Position numbers and translations under genes: made by a program. A stretch of DNA of 64,000 bases from Vibrio sp. SNU_ST1 (GTDB lineage Bacteria; Pseudomonadota; Gammaproteobacteria; Enterobacterales; Vibrionaceae). This document shows, one piece after another, positions 36,326 to 47,381 of the stretch (positions within the stretch are counted from its first letter, which is position 1; every line of letters starts with the position of its first letter). The notes beneath the pieces were generated by a model. The model searched no databases. It saw only the letters and a list, made by a program, of their open reading frames with translations, and was not told the origin of the DNA. The stretch covers positions 2,790,001 through 2,854,000 of the forward strand of contig NZ_CP130748.1 of NCBI RefSeq assembly GCF_030563405.1, read 5' to 3'.

Positions 36326-37330
36326 ATGGCCTTTAATCTTCGCAATCGTAACTTTCTAAAACTTCTCGACTTTACTCCTAAAGAGATTCAGTTTTTACTC
36401 GACCTGTCTGCCGATCTAAAAAAAGCAAAGTATGCAGGTACAGAGCAGAAGAAGCTTAATGGTAAAAACATCGCTCTGATCTTTGAAAAAGCATCAACTC
36501 GAACACGTTGTGCTTTTGAGGTAGCCGCCTTTGATCAAGGTGCTCAAGTCTCTTACTTAGGTCCTTCTGGCTCTCAGATTGGTCAGAAAGAATCAATGAA
36601 AGATACAGCGCGTGTATTAGGTCGTATGTACGATGGTATTGAATACCGTGGTTTTGGCCAGAGTATTGTCGAAGATCTTGGCGCTTATGCGGGTGTACCG
36701 GTTTGGAATGGTCTAACCGATGAATTCCACCCTACTCAGATCTTGGCTGATTTCCTCACTATGCTTGAGCATGGTCGAGGAAAGCATCTGCACCAAATCA
36801 GCTTTGCTTATCTAGGTGATGCACGCAATAACATGGGTAACTCTCTGTTAGTCGGTGCGGCGAAAATGGGCATGGATATTCGCCTTGTCGCACCTAAAGC
36901 GTTCTGGCCAGAAGAACAGCTTGTGGAAGAATGCCAAGCTATAGCACAAACTACAGGTGCAAAAATCACGCTAACAGAAGACGTTACCGAAGGCGTGAAA
37001 AGCTGTGATTTCCTTTACACCGATGTTTGGGTTTCTATGGGTGAAGCAGCAGAAGCTTGGGACGAACGTGTGGCTGTAATGACGCCTTACCAAGTGAATA
37101 TGGATGTCATAAAGCTCACAGGTAACCCCCAAGTGAAGTTCATGCATTGCCTGCCTGCTTTCCACAATAATGAAACCGTGATCGGCCAGCAAGTCGCAGA
37201 CAAATATGGAATGAACGGTTTAGAAGTGACAGACGAAGTATTTGAGTCTGACTACTCGATTGTGTTTGATGAAGCAGAGAATCGCATGCACACCATCAAA
37301 GCGGTAATGGTCGCAACACTTGGCCAATAG
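36326..37330 (+). CDS. argF: Ornithine carbamoyltransferase
   Basis: 334 residues. It has the carbamoyl-phosphate motif STRTR at 57-61, HPTQ in the polar domain hinge, and the ornithine-site HCLPAFHN. The enzyme makes citrulline from ornithine and carbamoyl phosphate (anabolic) or runs in reverse after ADI (catabolic ArcB). The position between arcA and pyrBI leaves both roles open; the E. coli ArgF/ArgI-like sequence favours the anabolic one. CAAGGAGCGAG gives a strong ribosome site. Confidence 0.95.
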   Translation: MAFNLRNRNFLKLLDFTPKEIQFLLDLSADLKKAKYAGTEQKKLNGKNIALIFEKASTRTRCAFEVAAFDQGAQVSYLGPSGSQIGQKESMKDTARVLGRMYDGIEYRGFGQSIVEDLGAYAGVPVWNGLTDEFHPTQILADFLTMLEHGRGKHLHQISFAYLGDARNNMGNSLLVGAAKMGMDIRLVAPKAFWPEEQLVEECQAIAQTTGAKITLTEDVTEGVKSCDFLYTDVWVSMGEAAEAWDERVAVMTPYQVNMDVIKLTGNPQVKFMHCLPAFHNNETVIGQQVADKYGMNGLEVTDEVFESDYSIVFDEAENRMHTIKAVMVATLGQ

Positions 37331-37367
37331 AGAATAATGAAAGTAAACAAAAGCTTGATGTAATCGC

Positions 37368-37395
37368 TTGCGCTCACAAATTGAAAGCGTATAAT
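37368..37395 (+). promoter_or_regulatory. pyrBI promoter with UTP-sensing start region
   Basis: TTGCGC (37368-37373) and TATAAT (37390-37395) are 16 nt apart. Seven nt after the -10 the sequence is AATTTG (37403-37408). That is the same start context as the E. coli pyrBI promoter, where reiterative U addition at the three T lowers expression when UTP is high. Confidence 0.75.
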
Positions 37396-37424
37396 TCTCG
37401 GCAATTTGTCTGAGAGTAGTGAAA

Positions 37425-37538
37425 ATGACGCCAAGCAATGTTGTGATAAAACATAATAAAATTGTGAAAACACCTAATATTGCTCGCAAGCTAGCATGCT
37501 TGCCAGGCCGTCTATTCTGCTTTTCAGCACTTTTTTAA
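37425..37538 (+). CDS. pyrL: pyrBI leader peptide
   Basis: A 37-residue frame (ATG at 37425, TAA at 37536-37538) ends in LFCFSALF. The corresponding mRNA is U-rich and runs straight into the attenuator hairpin. In E. coli, low UTP makes RNA polymerase pause in such a U-rich stretch, so the leader ribosome catches up and blocks the terminator. The sequence differs from E. coli PyrL except for its Phe-rich end, as expected of a leader whose coding is secondary. Confidence 0.75.
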   Translation: MTPSNVVIKHNKIVKTPNIARKLACLPGRLFCFSALF

Positions 37539-37566
37539 AGCCTCCCATTATGGGGGGCTTTTTTAT
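37537..37566 (+). terminator. Attenuator of pyrBI
   Basis: Stem AAGCCTCCC/GGGGGGCTT (one wobble pair) with a short ATTAT loop and six T. It begins at the leader-peptide stop codon and lies 30 nt before pyrB. Confidence 0.9.
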
Positions 37567-37596
37567 GGCCAATACATTATTGTGGGGAAGAAGATC

Positions 37597-38526
37597 ATGG
37601 CGAATTCGCTCTATCAAAAGCACATCATCTCAATTCCAGAGCTTTCTCGTGAAGAGCTAGAATTAATTGTTCAAACGGCAGGTCAACTCAAAGCTGAACC
37701 AAACCCAGAACTCATCAAGAACAAAGTTGTTGCAAGCTGCTTCTTCGAACCTTCAACGCGAACTCGTCTCTCTTTTGAAACGGCAATTCAACGCATCGGT
37801 GGTGACGTAATTGGTTTCGACAGCGGTGGTAACACGTCACTGGCGAAGAAAGGCGAAACGCTAGCGGACTCAGTACAGGTTATCTCTTCATACGTTGATG
37901 CTTACGTAATGCGCCACCCTCAAGAAGGCGCAGCGCGTCTAGCTTCTGAGTTCTCTAACGGTGTACCTGTGATTAACGCGGGCGACGGCGCAAACCAACA
38001 CCCAACACAAACACTATTAGACCTGTTCTCTATTGCCGAAACTCAAGGTCGCTTAGATAACCTAAACGTGGCATTCGTTGGTGACCTTAAGTACGGCCGC
38101 ACGGTTCACTCGCTGACTCAAGCACTAGCGAAGTTCGACAACATCTGTTTCTATTTCGTTGCTCCAGAAGCACTGGCGATGCCTGACTACATTTGTGAAG
38201 AGCTTGATGAAGCGGGAATCAAGTACCAACTACTGACAGACATGGAAGATGTGATTCCTGAGCTGGATGTTCTGTACATGACTCGAGTTCAGAAAGAACG
38301 TTTTGATGAATCGGAATACGCGCACATCAAATCAGCGTACATCCTGACAGCTCCTATGCTGGAAAATGCACGTGATAACCTAAAAGTTCTTCACCCTCTT
38401 CCTCGTGTTGATGAAATTACTGTCGATGTCGATAAAACACCTTACGCTTACTACTTCCAGCAAGCAGAGAACGGTGTTTACGCACGTGAAGCACTGCTAG
38501 CCCTTGTTCTTAACGAAACGCTGTAG
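37597..38526 (+). CDS. pyrB: Aspartate carbamoyltransferase catalytic subunit
   Basis: 309 residues from ATG 37597 ([12 protein letters not shown], matching E. coli). An in-frame GTG at 37582 overlaps the GGGGAAG ribosome site. The motif STRTR lies at 53-57, with HPTQ and HPLPRVDEI downstream. The enzyme catalyses the first committed pyrimidine step, N-carbamoyl-L-aspartate synthesis, as catalytic trimers joined by PyrI dimers. It is controlled at initiation and by attenuation through the elements at 37368-37566, and shares carbamoyl phosphate with ArgF next door. Confidence 0.97.
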   Translation: MANSLYQKHIISIPELSREELELIVQTAGQLKAEPNPELIKNKVVASCFFEPSTRTRLSFETAIQRIGGDVIGFDSGGNTSLAKKGETLADSVQVISSYVDAYVMRHPQEGAARLASEFSNGVPVINAGDGANQHPTQTLLDLFSIAETQGRLDNLNVAFVGDLKYGRTVHSLTQALAKFDNICFYFVAPEALAMPDYICEELDEAGIKYQLLTDMEDVIPELDVLYMTRVQKERFDESEYAHIKSAYILTAPMLENARDNLKVLHPLPRVDEITVDVDKTPYAYYFQQAENGVYAREALLALVLNETL

Positions 38527-38538
38527 AGGAGAGATATC

Positions 38539-39000
38539 ATGTCTAAAGAGACTCAATTAAAAGTTGAAGCAATCAAGAACGGAACGGTTATCGACCATAT
38601 CCCAGCCAACATCGGGATCAAAGTACTCAAACTGTTCGACATGCATAACTCTAATCAGCGAGTAACCATCGGCCTAAACCTGCCATCTTCTGCTCTAGGC
38701 GGTAAAGACTTACTCAAGATAGAGAATGTGTTTATCACTGAAGAACAGGCGAGCAAGTTAGCACTTTACGCTCCTCATGCGACCGTAAACCAAATCGAAG
38801 ATTACGAAGTGGTTAAGAAGCTACCACTAGAACTTCCAGAGCAAATCAACGATGTGTTCGAGTGTCCAAACACCAACTGTATTACTCACAATGAACCGGT
38901 TGAAAGCAGCTTTAAGATCTTTGAAAAGAAAGAAGATATTCGATTGAAGTGTAAATACTGCGAAAAAGTCTTCTCTCGTGAGATCGTGACAGAAAGATAA
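38539..39000 (+). CDS. pyrI: Aspartate carbamoyltransferase regulatory subunit
   Basis: 153 residues, the same length as E. coli PyrI. The N-terminal domain binds the feedback nucleotides CTP/UTP and ATP. The C-terminal zinc domain has the four Cys ligands in CPNTNC (109, 114) and CKYC (138, 141), which joins the catalytic trimers. It lies 12 nt downstream of pyrB in the same operon. Confidence 0.97.
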   Translation: MSKETQLKVEAIKNGTVIDHIPANIGIKVLKLFDMHNSNQRVTIGLNLPSSALGGKDLLKIENVFITEEQASKLALYAPHATVNQIEDYEVVKKLPLELPEQINDVFECPNTNCITHNEPVESSFKIFEKKEDIRLKCKYCEKVFSREIVTER

Positions 39001-39038
39001 CGTCATACGGCAACGACGATCGAACGCAAAAACTATTC

Positions 39039-39065
39039 AATACCTCGCCTGTGCGGGGTATTTTG
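39039..39065 (+). terminator. Terminator of pyrBI
   Basis: Stem AATACCTCGC/GCGGGGTATT (one wobble pair) with a CTGT loop and a short T run. Confidence 0.8.
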
Positions 39066-39135
39066 CTCTTTACCTATCCTAAGTTTGAAGGCACACTAAA
39101 AATCGCTTTTTATCCAATAACTGATGGAATAACCA

Positions 39136-39525
39136 ATGACTAAAGTACTTCACACAGAATCAGCTCCAGCTGCAATCGGCCCATACGTACAAGGTGTTGA
39201 CCTTGGCAACATGGTTCTGACTTCTGGCCAAATCCCAGTAAACCCAGCAACTGGTGAAGTATCTGCTGATATCGCAGAGCAAGCTCGCCAATCTCTAGAC
39301 AACGTTCAAGCGGTTGTTGAAGCTTCTGGCCTGACTGTAAAAGACATCGTAAAACTAACGGTATTCGTTAAAGACCTAAACGACTTCGGCACAGTAAACG
39401 AAGTTTACGGTAAATTCTTCGATGAGCACGGTGTTGCAAACTACCCTGCACGTTCATGTGTTGAAGTAGCTCGTCTGCCAAAAGATGTAGGTATCGAGAT
39501 CGAAGCTATTGCAGTTCGCAAATAG
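39136..39525 (+). CDS. ridA: RidA, reactive enamine/imine deaminase
   Basis: 129 residues with the YjgF/YER057c/UK114 signature in the C-terminal half. PARSCVEVARLPKDVGIEIEAIA includes the catalytic Arg in ARS. RidA hydrolyses 2-aminoacrylate and related enamines that arise from PLP enzymes. It directly follows pyrBI as in E. coli. It is probably transcribed alone, since a terminator lies between. Confidence 0.96.
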   Translation: MTKVLHTESAPAAIGPYVQGVDLGNMVLTSGQIPVNPATGEVSADIAEQARQSLDNVQAVVEASGLTVKDIVKLTVFVKDLNDFGTVNEVYGKFFDEHGVANYPARSCVEVARLPKDVGIEIEAIAVRK

Positions 39526-39594
39526 ATTTTAATATCTAGAATAAACGGTTTCTAGTAAACAAGTTGGCATAAAGCTGAGCGTTTATCAGATACA

Positions 39595-39625
39595 AAAAAG
39601 GTTGCCCAGTTGGCAACCTTTTTAT
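39595..39625. terminator. Bidirectional terminator between ridA and plsC
   Basis: Stem AAAAGGTTGCC/GGCAACCTTTT with a CAGTT loop and A/T runs on both sides. Confidence 0.92.
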
Positions 39626-39648
39626 TGTTCATCGTTTCGCTTAGATGA

Positions 39649-40374
39649 TTACTTCTTATTAAGCTCAACGACTTCTTTGTCTAACTCTTCAAGTTTAGCT
39701 GCCATCTGCTCACGAGCTAGGTTAGCCAGTTGACGAACATTAGACTTATCGTAGTCTTCAGTGCTGATTGGTGGCAGCATCTCAACAATCACATGACCAT
39801 TGTTCCAACGGTTCAGCTTCACGCCACCTGTTGAGCTACACACGATAGGGATAATAGGTAAGCCAGCGCCAATCGCAGCATGGAAAGCACCCGTTTTGAA
39901 TGGCAACAAACCACGACCACGAGAACGCGTCCCTTCAGGGAACATCCATACTGAAACATCACTCTCTTTAAGGCTAGTAACCACTTGATCGATCGTACCT
40001 ACCGCTTTGCTGCGGTTAGCTCGGTCAATGAGGATATTACCCGTCAACCAGTACAGCTGACCAAAAAGAGGCATCCACGCTAGGCTTTTCTTGCCTACTG
40101 TCACAACTTTAGGTGTTACCGCTGATGAAATCGTGAATAGATCCCAGCTATTTTGGTGGTTTGCAACGTAAACATGTTGGCCACGAGAGTAAGCATCTTC
40201 CGGGATACGAAGCTCTAATTTCATACCAAAGATTTTCGACATGCGACCGAAATAACGACCAAAGGTAAATACGTGTTTCGGGTTTCGTGGGCTTAGTAAA
40301 CAGTAACCACACCCAAATACAAACATAAGAATCGCAAATATCGCCACTGCGAAAATACGTAATATTGCTATCAT
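39649..40374 (-). CDS. plsC: 1-acyl-sn-glycerol-3-phosphate acyltransferase
   Basis: 241 residues from ATG 40374, which follows TGAGGA at 6 nt. The in-frame GTG at 40389 overlaps that ribosome site. The first ~25 residues form a membrane anchor. Acyltransferase motifs are NHQNSWD (HX4D catalytic dyad) and FPEGTRSRG. The enzyme acylates lysophosphatidate to phosphatidate at the inner membrane. It is convergent with ridA. A membrane-lipid role fits its nearness to the Mla genes, although it is a separate unit. Confidence 0.93.
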   Translation of the reverse strand: MIAILRIFAVAIFAILMFVFGCGYCLLSPRNPKHVFTFGRYFGRMSKIFGMKLELRIPEDAYSRGQHVYVANHQNSWDLFTISSAVTPKVVTVGKKSLAWMPLFGQLYWLTGNILIDRANRSKAVGTIDQVVTSLKESDVSVWMFPEGTRSRGRGLLPFKTGAFHAAIGAGLPIIPIVCSSTGGVKLNRWNNGHVIVEMLPPISTEDYDKSNVRQLANLAREQMAAKLEELDKEVVELNKK

Positions 40375-40454
40375 TTTTTTCCTCACCAACCGCTAAGCAG
40401 ATTCATCTATTCACACAAACATTGGCAATAGGTTTACTTGCGGTAAATACAACT

Positions 40455-40486
40455 ATAAAAAAGCCGAAACCAAGGTTCCGACTTTT
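40455..40486 (-). terminator. Terminator after murA
   Basis: On the minus strand, stem AAGTCGGAAC/GTTTCGGCTT with a CTTG loop and T run, ~40 nt after murA. Confidence 0.88.
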
Positions 40487-40526
40487 GTGTTTTCATCTTA
40501 CTGATTCATGAACTCACTAACCTAAG

Positions 40527-42055
<1,529 letters not shown>

Positions 42056-42068
42056 AAATAGCTCCTGC

Positions 42069-42377
42069 CTAATTTTTTATGTGTTCTGCCATCATTGGCT
42101 GGATATTGCTCAATTGGAACAACGTTCGTAATTGTTCTGGCACGAAACTGAGCATTATATGACAGTTTTGATTTTTTGCATGCTCTAATAAGTGAATTAG
42201 CATCACCATTCCTGCTGAATCGACTCGATTTATATGGCTAAGGTCAATTTCAACGCTCGATTCCGTCGTTTGCCACTTTTCCAATATACGCCAGATTGCA
42301 GGTACACTATCTCGATCTATATCACCAAGAAGTTGATATTCTTTAGAGCTTAGCGCTTGCCACTGAGAATGACTCAT
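42069..42377 (-). CDS. mlaB: Mla system STAS-domain protein MlaB
   Basis: 102 residues, STAS domain with the [15 protein letters not shown] segment. MlaB binds the MlaF ATPase and stabilises the MlaFEDB transporter on the cytoplasmic face. The start overlaps the mlaC stop by one base. The low similarity between MlaB proteins makes operon position important evidence here. Confidence 0.93.
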   Translation of the reverse strand: MSHSQWQALSSKEYQLLGDIDRDSVPAIWRILEKWQTTESSVEIDLSHINRVDSAGMVMLIHLLEHAKNQNCHIMLSFVPEQLRTLFQLSNIQPMMAEHIKN

Positions 42378-43072
42378 TATTTATTACTCTCAAAACGAAT
42401 CGGTTGAGAAGCCAGTTTCTCGAGTTCGTCGGCTACTTGTAAGATGCCTTCTTGACGAATCTTAGTGTTCCACTCAGACTTCTTACTTGATAGCAGGCTT
42501 ATACCTTCGGCAACCATATCAAATGCCTTCCACTCACCTGACTTCTTATCTTTGCGCAGTTTAAACTCAAGGTTAATGTTTGGTCGAGGCGTATCAATGA
42601 TATCAACCTTAATACTGGTAATACGGCTATCTGTTTTAATTGTTGGTTCTGGACCAAATTTAATCGTCTGATCTGTATATTGAGTCAACACTTGAGCATA
42701 AGAAGAAACGAGATATTTACGAAATGCATCAATAAATACGCGTACGTCTCCTCTATCAGCACCTTTCAAGTTCGGCCCTAGCAACTTCAGCGCCGCATAT
42801 TGAGCATTCACATAAGGCATCAACTCTTCTTCCACGATGACCTTCAGTAACTCAGGATCTTGATGGATATTCTCTTGCTCGTTCTTCAAACGGGCGAAAG
42901 CCTCTTCTGCAACTTGAGTCATCATCTGATAAGGCTGAGTTCGGTCAATCGGTTTTGCCGAAAAAGCTGGAGTCGACATCAGTAAAGCGACTGCTGCCAG
43001 AAACCATATTTTCAATAAGTAATTAGCTTTCAATAAGTAATTAATCTTCAATAAATTATTCGTCTTTAACAT
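42377..43072 (-). CDS. mlaC: Periplasmic phospholipid-binding protein MlaC
   Basis: 231 residues from ATG 43072, which follows AAGGAG; a longer frame reaching upstream into mlaD is unlikely. The signal peptide has the hydrophobic core IWFLAAVALLM and a likely cleavage after AFSA. The mature part matches the Tol-Ttg2D/MlaC family (DRGDVRVFIDAFRKYL). MlaC shuttles phospholipids between the OmpC-MlaA complex and MlaFEDB. Odd feature: the n-region holds three tandem copies of a 6-residue unit (NYLLKA-like) encoded by 18-nt repeats. Confidence 0.93.
   Translation of the reverse strand: MLKTNNLLKINYLLKANYLLKIWFLAAVALLMSTPAFSAKPIDRTQPYQMMTQVAEEAFARLKNEQENIHQDPELLKVIVEEELMPYVNAQYAALKLLGPNLKGADRGDVRVFIDAFRKYLVSSYAQVLTQYTDQTIKFGPEPTIKTDSRITSIKVDIIDTPRPNINLEFKLRKDKKSGEWKAFDMVAEGISLLSSKKSEWNTKIRQEGILQVADELEKLASQPIRFESNK
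43007..43060 (-). repeat. Three tandem 18-nt repeats in the mlaC signal sequence
   Basis: Codons for NNLLKI, NYLLKA and NYLLKI stand in a row at 43060-43043, 43042-43025 and 43024-43007. The last two units differ at only two bases. The repeat length is a multiple of three, so copy-number change would keep the frame. Confidence 0.88.
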
Positions 43073-43076
43073 GAGC

Positions 43077-43568
43077 CTACTCCTTAGCTTCGCTATTATC
43101 AGAACCACCGACGCTATACAGCACTTGGCCAATCAAATCTTCTAATACTAATGCTGACTTGGTGTCTTCGATAGAATCACCATCAACCAACATCTCTTCA
43201 TCATCAAAGATGAAGCCCGGAACTAAGCTGATATACTGCTCACCGATCAAACCCGACGTTAAGATTTGAGCACTAGAGGTATCAGGAAATTGTGAGTACT
43301 TCGCATCAATAGACAGTTCAACCACAGGAAGGTAGCTCTCAGTATCAAGTTCAATACTTTGAACTCGACCAACAACGACGCCCCCCACCTTTACAGGTGA
43401 GCGAACCTTTAGGCTGCCAATATTGTCAAAGGTCGCTTTTAGGTTATAAGTATGGTTTGAACCGATACCTTTTACGTCAGCGACTTGAAAGATCATGATT
43501 AAGATTGCGCAAATTCCGGCAATAACAAAGGTGCCGACCCATAATTCTAATTTTCGAGTTTGTTGCAT
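43077..43568 (-). CDS. mlaD: Mla system MCE protein MlaD
   Basis: 163 residues. One N-terminal membrane segment (about 9-30) is followed by one MCE domain (LKATFDNIGSLKVRSPVKVGGVVVGRV) and a C-terminal hydrophobic helix (VLEDLIGQVLYSV). MlaD forms a periplasmic hexameric ring on MlaE and carries phospholipids through the inner-membrane complex. It is slightly shorter than the E. coli protein at the C-terminus. Confidence 0.95.
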   Translation of the reverse strand: MQQTRKLELWVGTFVIAGICAILIMIFQVADVKGIGSNHTYNLKATFDNIGSLKVRSPVKVGGVVVGRVQSIELDTESYLPVVELSIDAKYSQFPDTSSAQILTSGLIGEQYISLVPGFIFDDEEMLVDGDSIEDTKSALVLEDLIGQVLYSVGGSDNSEAKE

Positions 43569-43570
43569 GA

Positions 43571-44356
43571 TTAATTCCCAAACATCAATGCGGTAAGAAC
43601 AAAATCTAGCCCTAATACCGCTAGAGAAGAGTGTACTACTGTGCGTGTGGTTGCCTGACTAATACCTTCGGATGTCGGTACTGCATCATAACCATTAAAA
43701 AGTGCGATCCAAGTTACGGTGATAGCGAAGACCATACATTTGATCATGCTGTTACCAATATCACGGCCAAGCTCAACGGAAGACTGCATCGCAGACCAGA
43801 AACTGCCGTGGTCAATACCTTTCCAATCCACACCGACTAACTGAGCCCCCCAAATCCCGACCGCCATAAAGATCATAGCGAGCAGTGGCATTGAAATAAG
43901 GCCGGCCCAGAGACGTGGCGCAATAATGCGTTTAAGAGGATCAACCGCCATCATCTCAAGGCTAGAGATCTGTTCCGTTGCTTTCATTAAGCCGATCTCA
44001 GCCGTTAATGCTGAACCCGCACGGCCAGCAAACAGAAGTGCTGTCACCACAGGGCCCAATTCCCGTAACAACGAGAGCGCGACCATTTGCCCAAGGTTAC
44101 CCTCTGCGCCATAGTCGATTAATACGACATAGCCCTGCAGACTGAGTACCATGCCAATAAACAAGCCTGAAACTAAAATGATAGCCAATGACTGAACGCC
44201 AACGCTATAAAATTGTTTAACTAATAGAGGGAAGTTTTTTAGTTTCGGGATGCCAAACAAAGCTCCAAATAGCATTAGGCTTGCTCGACCAAATGACTCA
44301 CAGATCGCAAGTGCGCGCCTACCGACACCCGCAATAGTTTTAGCTATCATATTCAA
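43571..44356 (-). CDS. mlaE: Mla system permease MlaE
   Basis: 261 residues with five to six membrane segments and the MlaE/YrbE motif [27 protein letters not shown]. It is the membrane core of the MlaFEDB phospholipid transporter. Its start overlaps the mlaF stop (frames overlap by 17 nt), and mlaD begins 2 nt after its end: tight coupling. Confidence 0.96.
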   Translation of the reverse strand: MNMIAKTIAGVGRRALAICESFGRASLMLFGALFGIPKLKNFPLLVKQFYSVGVQSLAIILVSGLFIGMVLSLQGYVVLIDYGAEGNLGQMVALSLLRELGPVVTALLFAGRAGSALTAEIGLMKATEQISSLEMMAVDPLKRIIAPRLWAGLISMPLLAMIFMAVGIWGAQLVGVDWKGIDHGSFWSAMQSSVELGRDIGNSMIKCMVFAITVTWIALFNGYDAVPTSEGISQATTRTVVHSSLAVLGLDFVLTALMFGN

Positions 44357-45146
44357 ACAAATCCTTTTCTAAGCTATTTGCAGGAAACCTAAATGGCACA
44401 GGGCCATCCGATTCACCTTGCAAAAATTGCTGCACTCTTGGGTCGCTGTTGTTGTACAACTCATCAGGAGAACCTGCAGCAATAATTTTCCCATCAGCCA
44501 TCAAATAAACCCAATCAGCAATGCTCATCACCTCCGGGACATCATGAGAAACGACAATAGAGGTTAAACCCAAGGCTTGATTGAGGTTACGAATCAACTC
44601 AACCAAAACACCCATGGTGATTGGGTCTTGGCCAACAAAAGGCTCATCATACATAATAAGTTCTGGGTCCAATGCGATCGCACGGGCCAACGCCGCTCGT
44701 CTCGCCATACCACCAGACAACTCACTCGGCATTAATTGCGCCGCGCCTCGCAACCCTACCGCCTCAAGCTTAAGCAATACAATGGTACGAATGAATTTTT
44801 CGTTAAGTTCAGTGTGCTCTCGCAAAGGAAACGCCACATTATCAAAGACATTCAGATCCGTGAAAAGTGCCCCCGATTGGAAAAGCATGCTCATTTTCTT
44901 GCGTGCTTGATATAGCTTTCGACGTGGCAATGCAGGGATGTTGTCGCCATCAAACCAAATTTCACCTTCATCTGGTGGTAATTGTCCACCAATCAGACGT
45001 AATAAGGTTGTTTTGCCGATCCCTGACGGCCCCATGATCGCGGTTATTTTTCCTTGAGGAACTTCTAAACTGATGTCATCAAAGATAATTCGTTCACCGC
45101 GTGAGAAGCTGAGATTCTTAACTTTCACAAGCTCAGTGTTCAACAT
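44340..45146 (-). CDS. mlaF: Mla system ATPase MlaF
   Basis: 268 residues from ATG 45146 ([17 protein letters not shown]); the longer frame would need TTG at 45179 and adds residues absent from the family. Motifs are Walker [10 protein letters not shown], signature LSGGMARR, Walker B LIMYDEPF, and the C-terminal [10 protein letters not shown] extension typical of MlaF. It powers phospholipid movement by MlaFEDB. The ribosome site (AAGGA) is ~12 nt from the ATG, rather far. First gene of the operon, divergent from yrbG. Confidence 0.94.
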   Translation of the reverse strand: MLNTELVKVKNLSFSRGERIIFDDISLEVPQGKITAIMGPSGIGKTTLLRLIGGQLPPDEGEIWFDGDNIPALPRRKLYQARKKMSMLFQSGALFTDLNVFDNVAFPLREHTELNEKFIRTIVLLKLEAVGLRGAAQLMPSELSGGMARRAALARAIALDPELIMYDEPFVGQDPITMGVLVELIRNLNQALGLTSIVVSHDVPEVMSIADWVYLMADGKIIAAGSPDELYNNSDPRVQQFLQGESDGPVPFRFPANSLEKDLFEYDS

Positions 45147-45409
45147 ACTTTTGTTGTTTCCTTGCTTTAAAAACGCCAATTATGGCTGCAATAATAATGA
45201 GTCTACTTTAGAATTAAAAGCGCTGTTCAATTAATTATTAAAAACAGAAAACAAAGGCAGGGATTTGAAAGCATTGAGAAATTCATTCCTCATCAACATT
45301 TCTTTACCACTAACTGGCAATTAATTTGTCGAGTGACTTCCCTTTTATCTAGCAACAAGTCAAAATTAGCGGTTAATTCTCCGTTTTTTATTAATGTTTA
45401 GGAATCATC

Positions 45410-46375
45410 ATGCTTGAAGCGATTGCGTTTCTTATTATCGGTCTAGGTTTTTTGGTGTGGAGTGCAGATAAGCTGGTCTACGGTGCCGCTGCTCTTGCTC
45501 GCAACTTCGGTATTTCACCACTAGTTATCGGTATGACAATCTTAGCAATGGGCTCTTCAGCTCCTGAAATGATGGTTTCAGCAACAGCGGCTCTTGATGG
45601 TAAAACAGATACGGCGGTAGGTAACGTATTAGGCTCAAACATCGCTAACATCGCGCTGATTTTAGGTATAACAGCCCTTATCAAACCATTATCGATTAGC
45701 TCTGGTGTGATTCGTCGTGAACTACCTTTAATGATAGGTGTCACTCTATTAGCGGGCGCACTGCTTTGGGATAATCACTTAGGTTTCTATGAAGGTGTGT
45801 TGTTGTTTGTTCTTTTTGCCGCTTTCTTATTTGCGATGCTGCAAATCAGCCGTAGTGAGAAAAAGAACGGTGATGCCTTTCTTGACGAACAAGAATCTGA
45901 AGTTCCTGAAGGCGTGAGCAACCCCAAAGCCGCAATGTGGGTGGTGGTTGGTCTGATTATTCTACCTCTAGCGGCCAACATGTTGGTTGATAACGCGGTT
46001 GTTATCGCGAAGTTCTTTGGTATGAGCGACCTTGTGATTGGTTTAACCATTATTGCCGTTGGTACAAGTTTACCTGAACTTGCAGCATCACTAGCCGGTG
46101 TTATGAAAGGTGAAGATGATATGGCTGTGGGTAATATCATTGGCTCAAACGTATTCAACATCCTTGCCGTGATGGGTATCCCAGGCATCCTAAACCCTTC
46201 AATCTTGAGCGAGTTTGCAATGGGTCGTGACTTCTGGGTAATGCTCGGCGTATCGTTACTCCTTGTTATCATGGCACTAGGAAAATCTCGTAGCGTGAAT
46301 CGTATCGAAGGCGGCGTGTTAATTGTGACGTTTGTGGCATATCAAAGTTACCTACTAATGAACATGTCAGCTTAA
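45410..46375 (+). CDS. yrbG: Inner-membrane Ca2+/Na+ antiporter-family protein YrbG
   Basis: 321 residues made of two related halves, the CaCA exchanger fold. The alpha repeats GSSAPEMMVSATAALDGKTDTAVGNVLGSNIANIALILG (about 45-85) and GTSLPELAASLAGVMKGEDDMAVGNIIGSNVFNIL (about 219-255) carry the acidic and Gly/Asn ion-site residues. The ion specificity of YrbG itself is not established. AGGA precedes the ATG. It lies just before kdsD, as in E. coli, and divergent from mlaF. Confidence 0.93.
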   Translation: MLEAIAFLIIGLGFLVWSADKLVYGAAALARNFGISPLVIGMTILAMGSSAPEMMVSATAALDGKTDTAVGNVLGSNIANIALILGITALIKPLSISSGVIRRELPLMIGVTLLAGALLWDNHLGFYEGVLLFVLFAAFLFAMLQISRSEKKNGDAFLDEQESEVPEGVSNPKAAMWVVVGLIILPLAANMLVDNAVVIAKFFGMSDLVIGLTIIAVGTSLPELAASLAGVMKGEDDMAVGNIIGSNVFNILAVMGIPGILNPSILSEFAMGRDFWVMLGVSLLLVIMALGKSRSVNRIEGGVLIVTFVAYQSYLLMNMSA

Positions 46376-46409
46376 TTGTTGATTTAACTTCCTGTACTTG
46401 GAGTATTTG

Positions 46410-47381
46410 ATGTCTCAGCCATTTGATTATTGCAGCGTTGCAAAACAAGTTTTGGAAACTGAAGTTGCAGGTCTCACGCAATTAGACCAATATTTTAATG
46501 ATGATTTTAGCAAAGCTTGCGACCTAATCCTGAACAACAAAGGCAAAGTCGTAGTGATGGGCATGGGTAAATCAGGCCACATTGGTAACAAAATAGCAGC
46601 TACACTGGCAAGTACTGGTACATCGGCTTTCTTTGTACACCCAGGTGAAGCGGCGCATGGTGATTTGGGCATGATCGAACCTGGCGATATTGTGATTGCA
46701 ATATCCAACTCAGGTGAATCAGGAGAAATCCTCAGCCTATTCCCAGTATTAAAGCGTTTGAACATCAAGATTATCAGCATGACTGGCAAGCCAGCATCAA
46801 ACATGGCGACTTTATCTGATATTCATTTACAGATTTCAGTACCCGAAGAAGCGTGTCCCCTTGGTTTAGCACCAACAACCAGCACTACCGCTACTTTAGT
46901 TATGGGTGATGCATTAGCCGTTGCACTTTTACAGGCAAGAGGTTTTACCGCTCAAGATTTTGCACTGTCTCATCCTGGTGGTGCTTTAGGGCGTCAACTT
47001 CTGCTGAAACTAGACGACATCATGCACACCGGCGATGCACTCCCAATTGTTGCTCCAGATGCACTAGTTCGAGATGCCCTGTTAGAGATATCTCAAAAAG
47101 GCTTGGGTATGACGGCAATCGTCGATGAAGATGGCCAAATGGCCGGCATTTTTACCGATGGGGATTTACGCCGTATCTTAGATAAACGTATTGATATTCA
47201 TAACACGCAGATCGGCGATGTGATGACACTGAACCCAACGGTAGCAGAACCAAATATGCTCGCAGTTGAGGGCTTAAATTTGATGCAAGCTAAGAGCATC
47301 AATGGCCTTATGTTGTGTGATAATGGAAAATTAGTAGGCGCTTTAAATATGCATGACTTACTGAAAGCAGGAGTAATGTAA
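46410..47381 (+). CDS. kdsD: D-arabinose 5-phosphate isomerase KdsD
   Basis: 323 residues from ATG 46410, which has TTGGAG upstream. An N-terminal SIS domain (GMGKSGHIGNKIAATLASTGT, SNSGESGE) is followed by two CBS domains from about residue 205. It converts ribulose 5-phosphate to arabinose 5-phosphate, the first step to Kdo of lipid A inner core. Its stop overlaps the kdsC start (TAATG). Confidence 0.96.
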   Translation: MSQPFDYCSVAKQVLETEVAGLTQLDQYFNDDFSKACDLILNNKGKVVVMGMGKSGHIGNKIAATLASTGTSAFFVHPGEAAHGDLGMIEPGDIVIAISNSGESGEILSLFPVLKRLNIKIISMTGKPASNMATLSDIHLQISVPEEACPLGLAPTTSTTATLVMGDALAVALLQARGFTAQDFALSHPGGALGRQLLLKLDDIMHTGDALPIVAPDALVRDALLEISQKGLGMTAIVDEDGQMAGIFTDGDLRRILDKRIDIHNTQIGDVMTLNPTVAEPNMLAVEGLNLMQAKSINGLMLCDNGKLVGALNMHDLLKAGVM

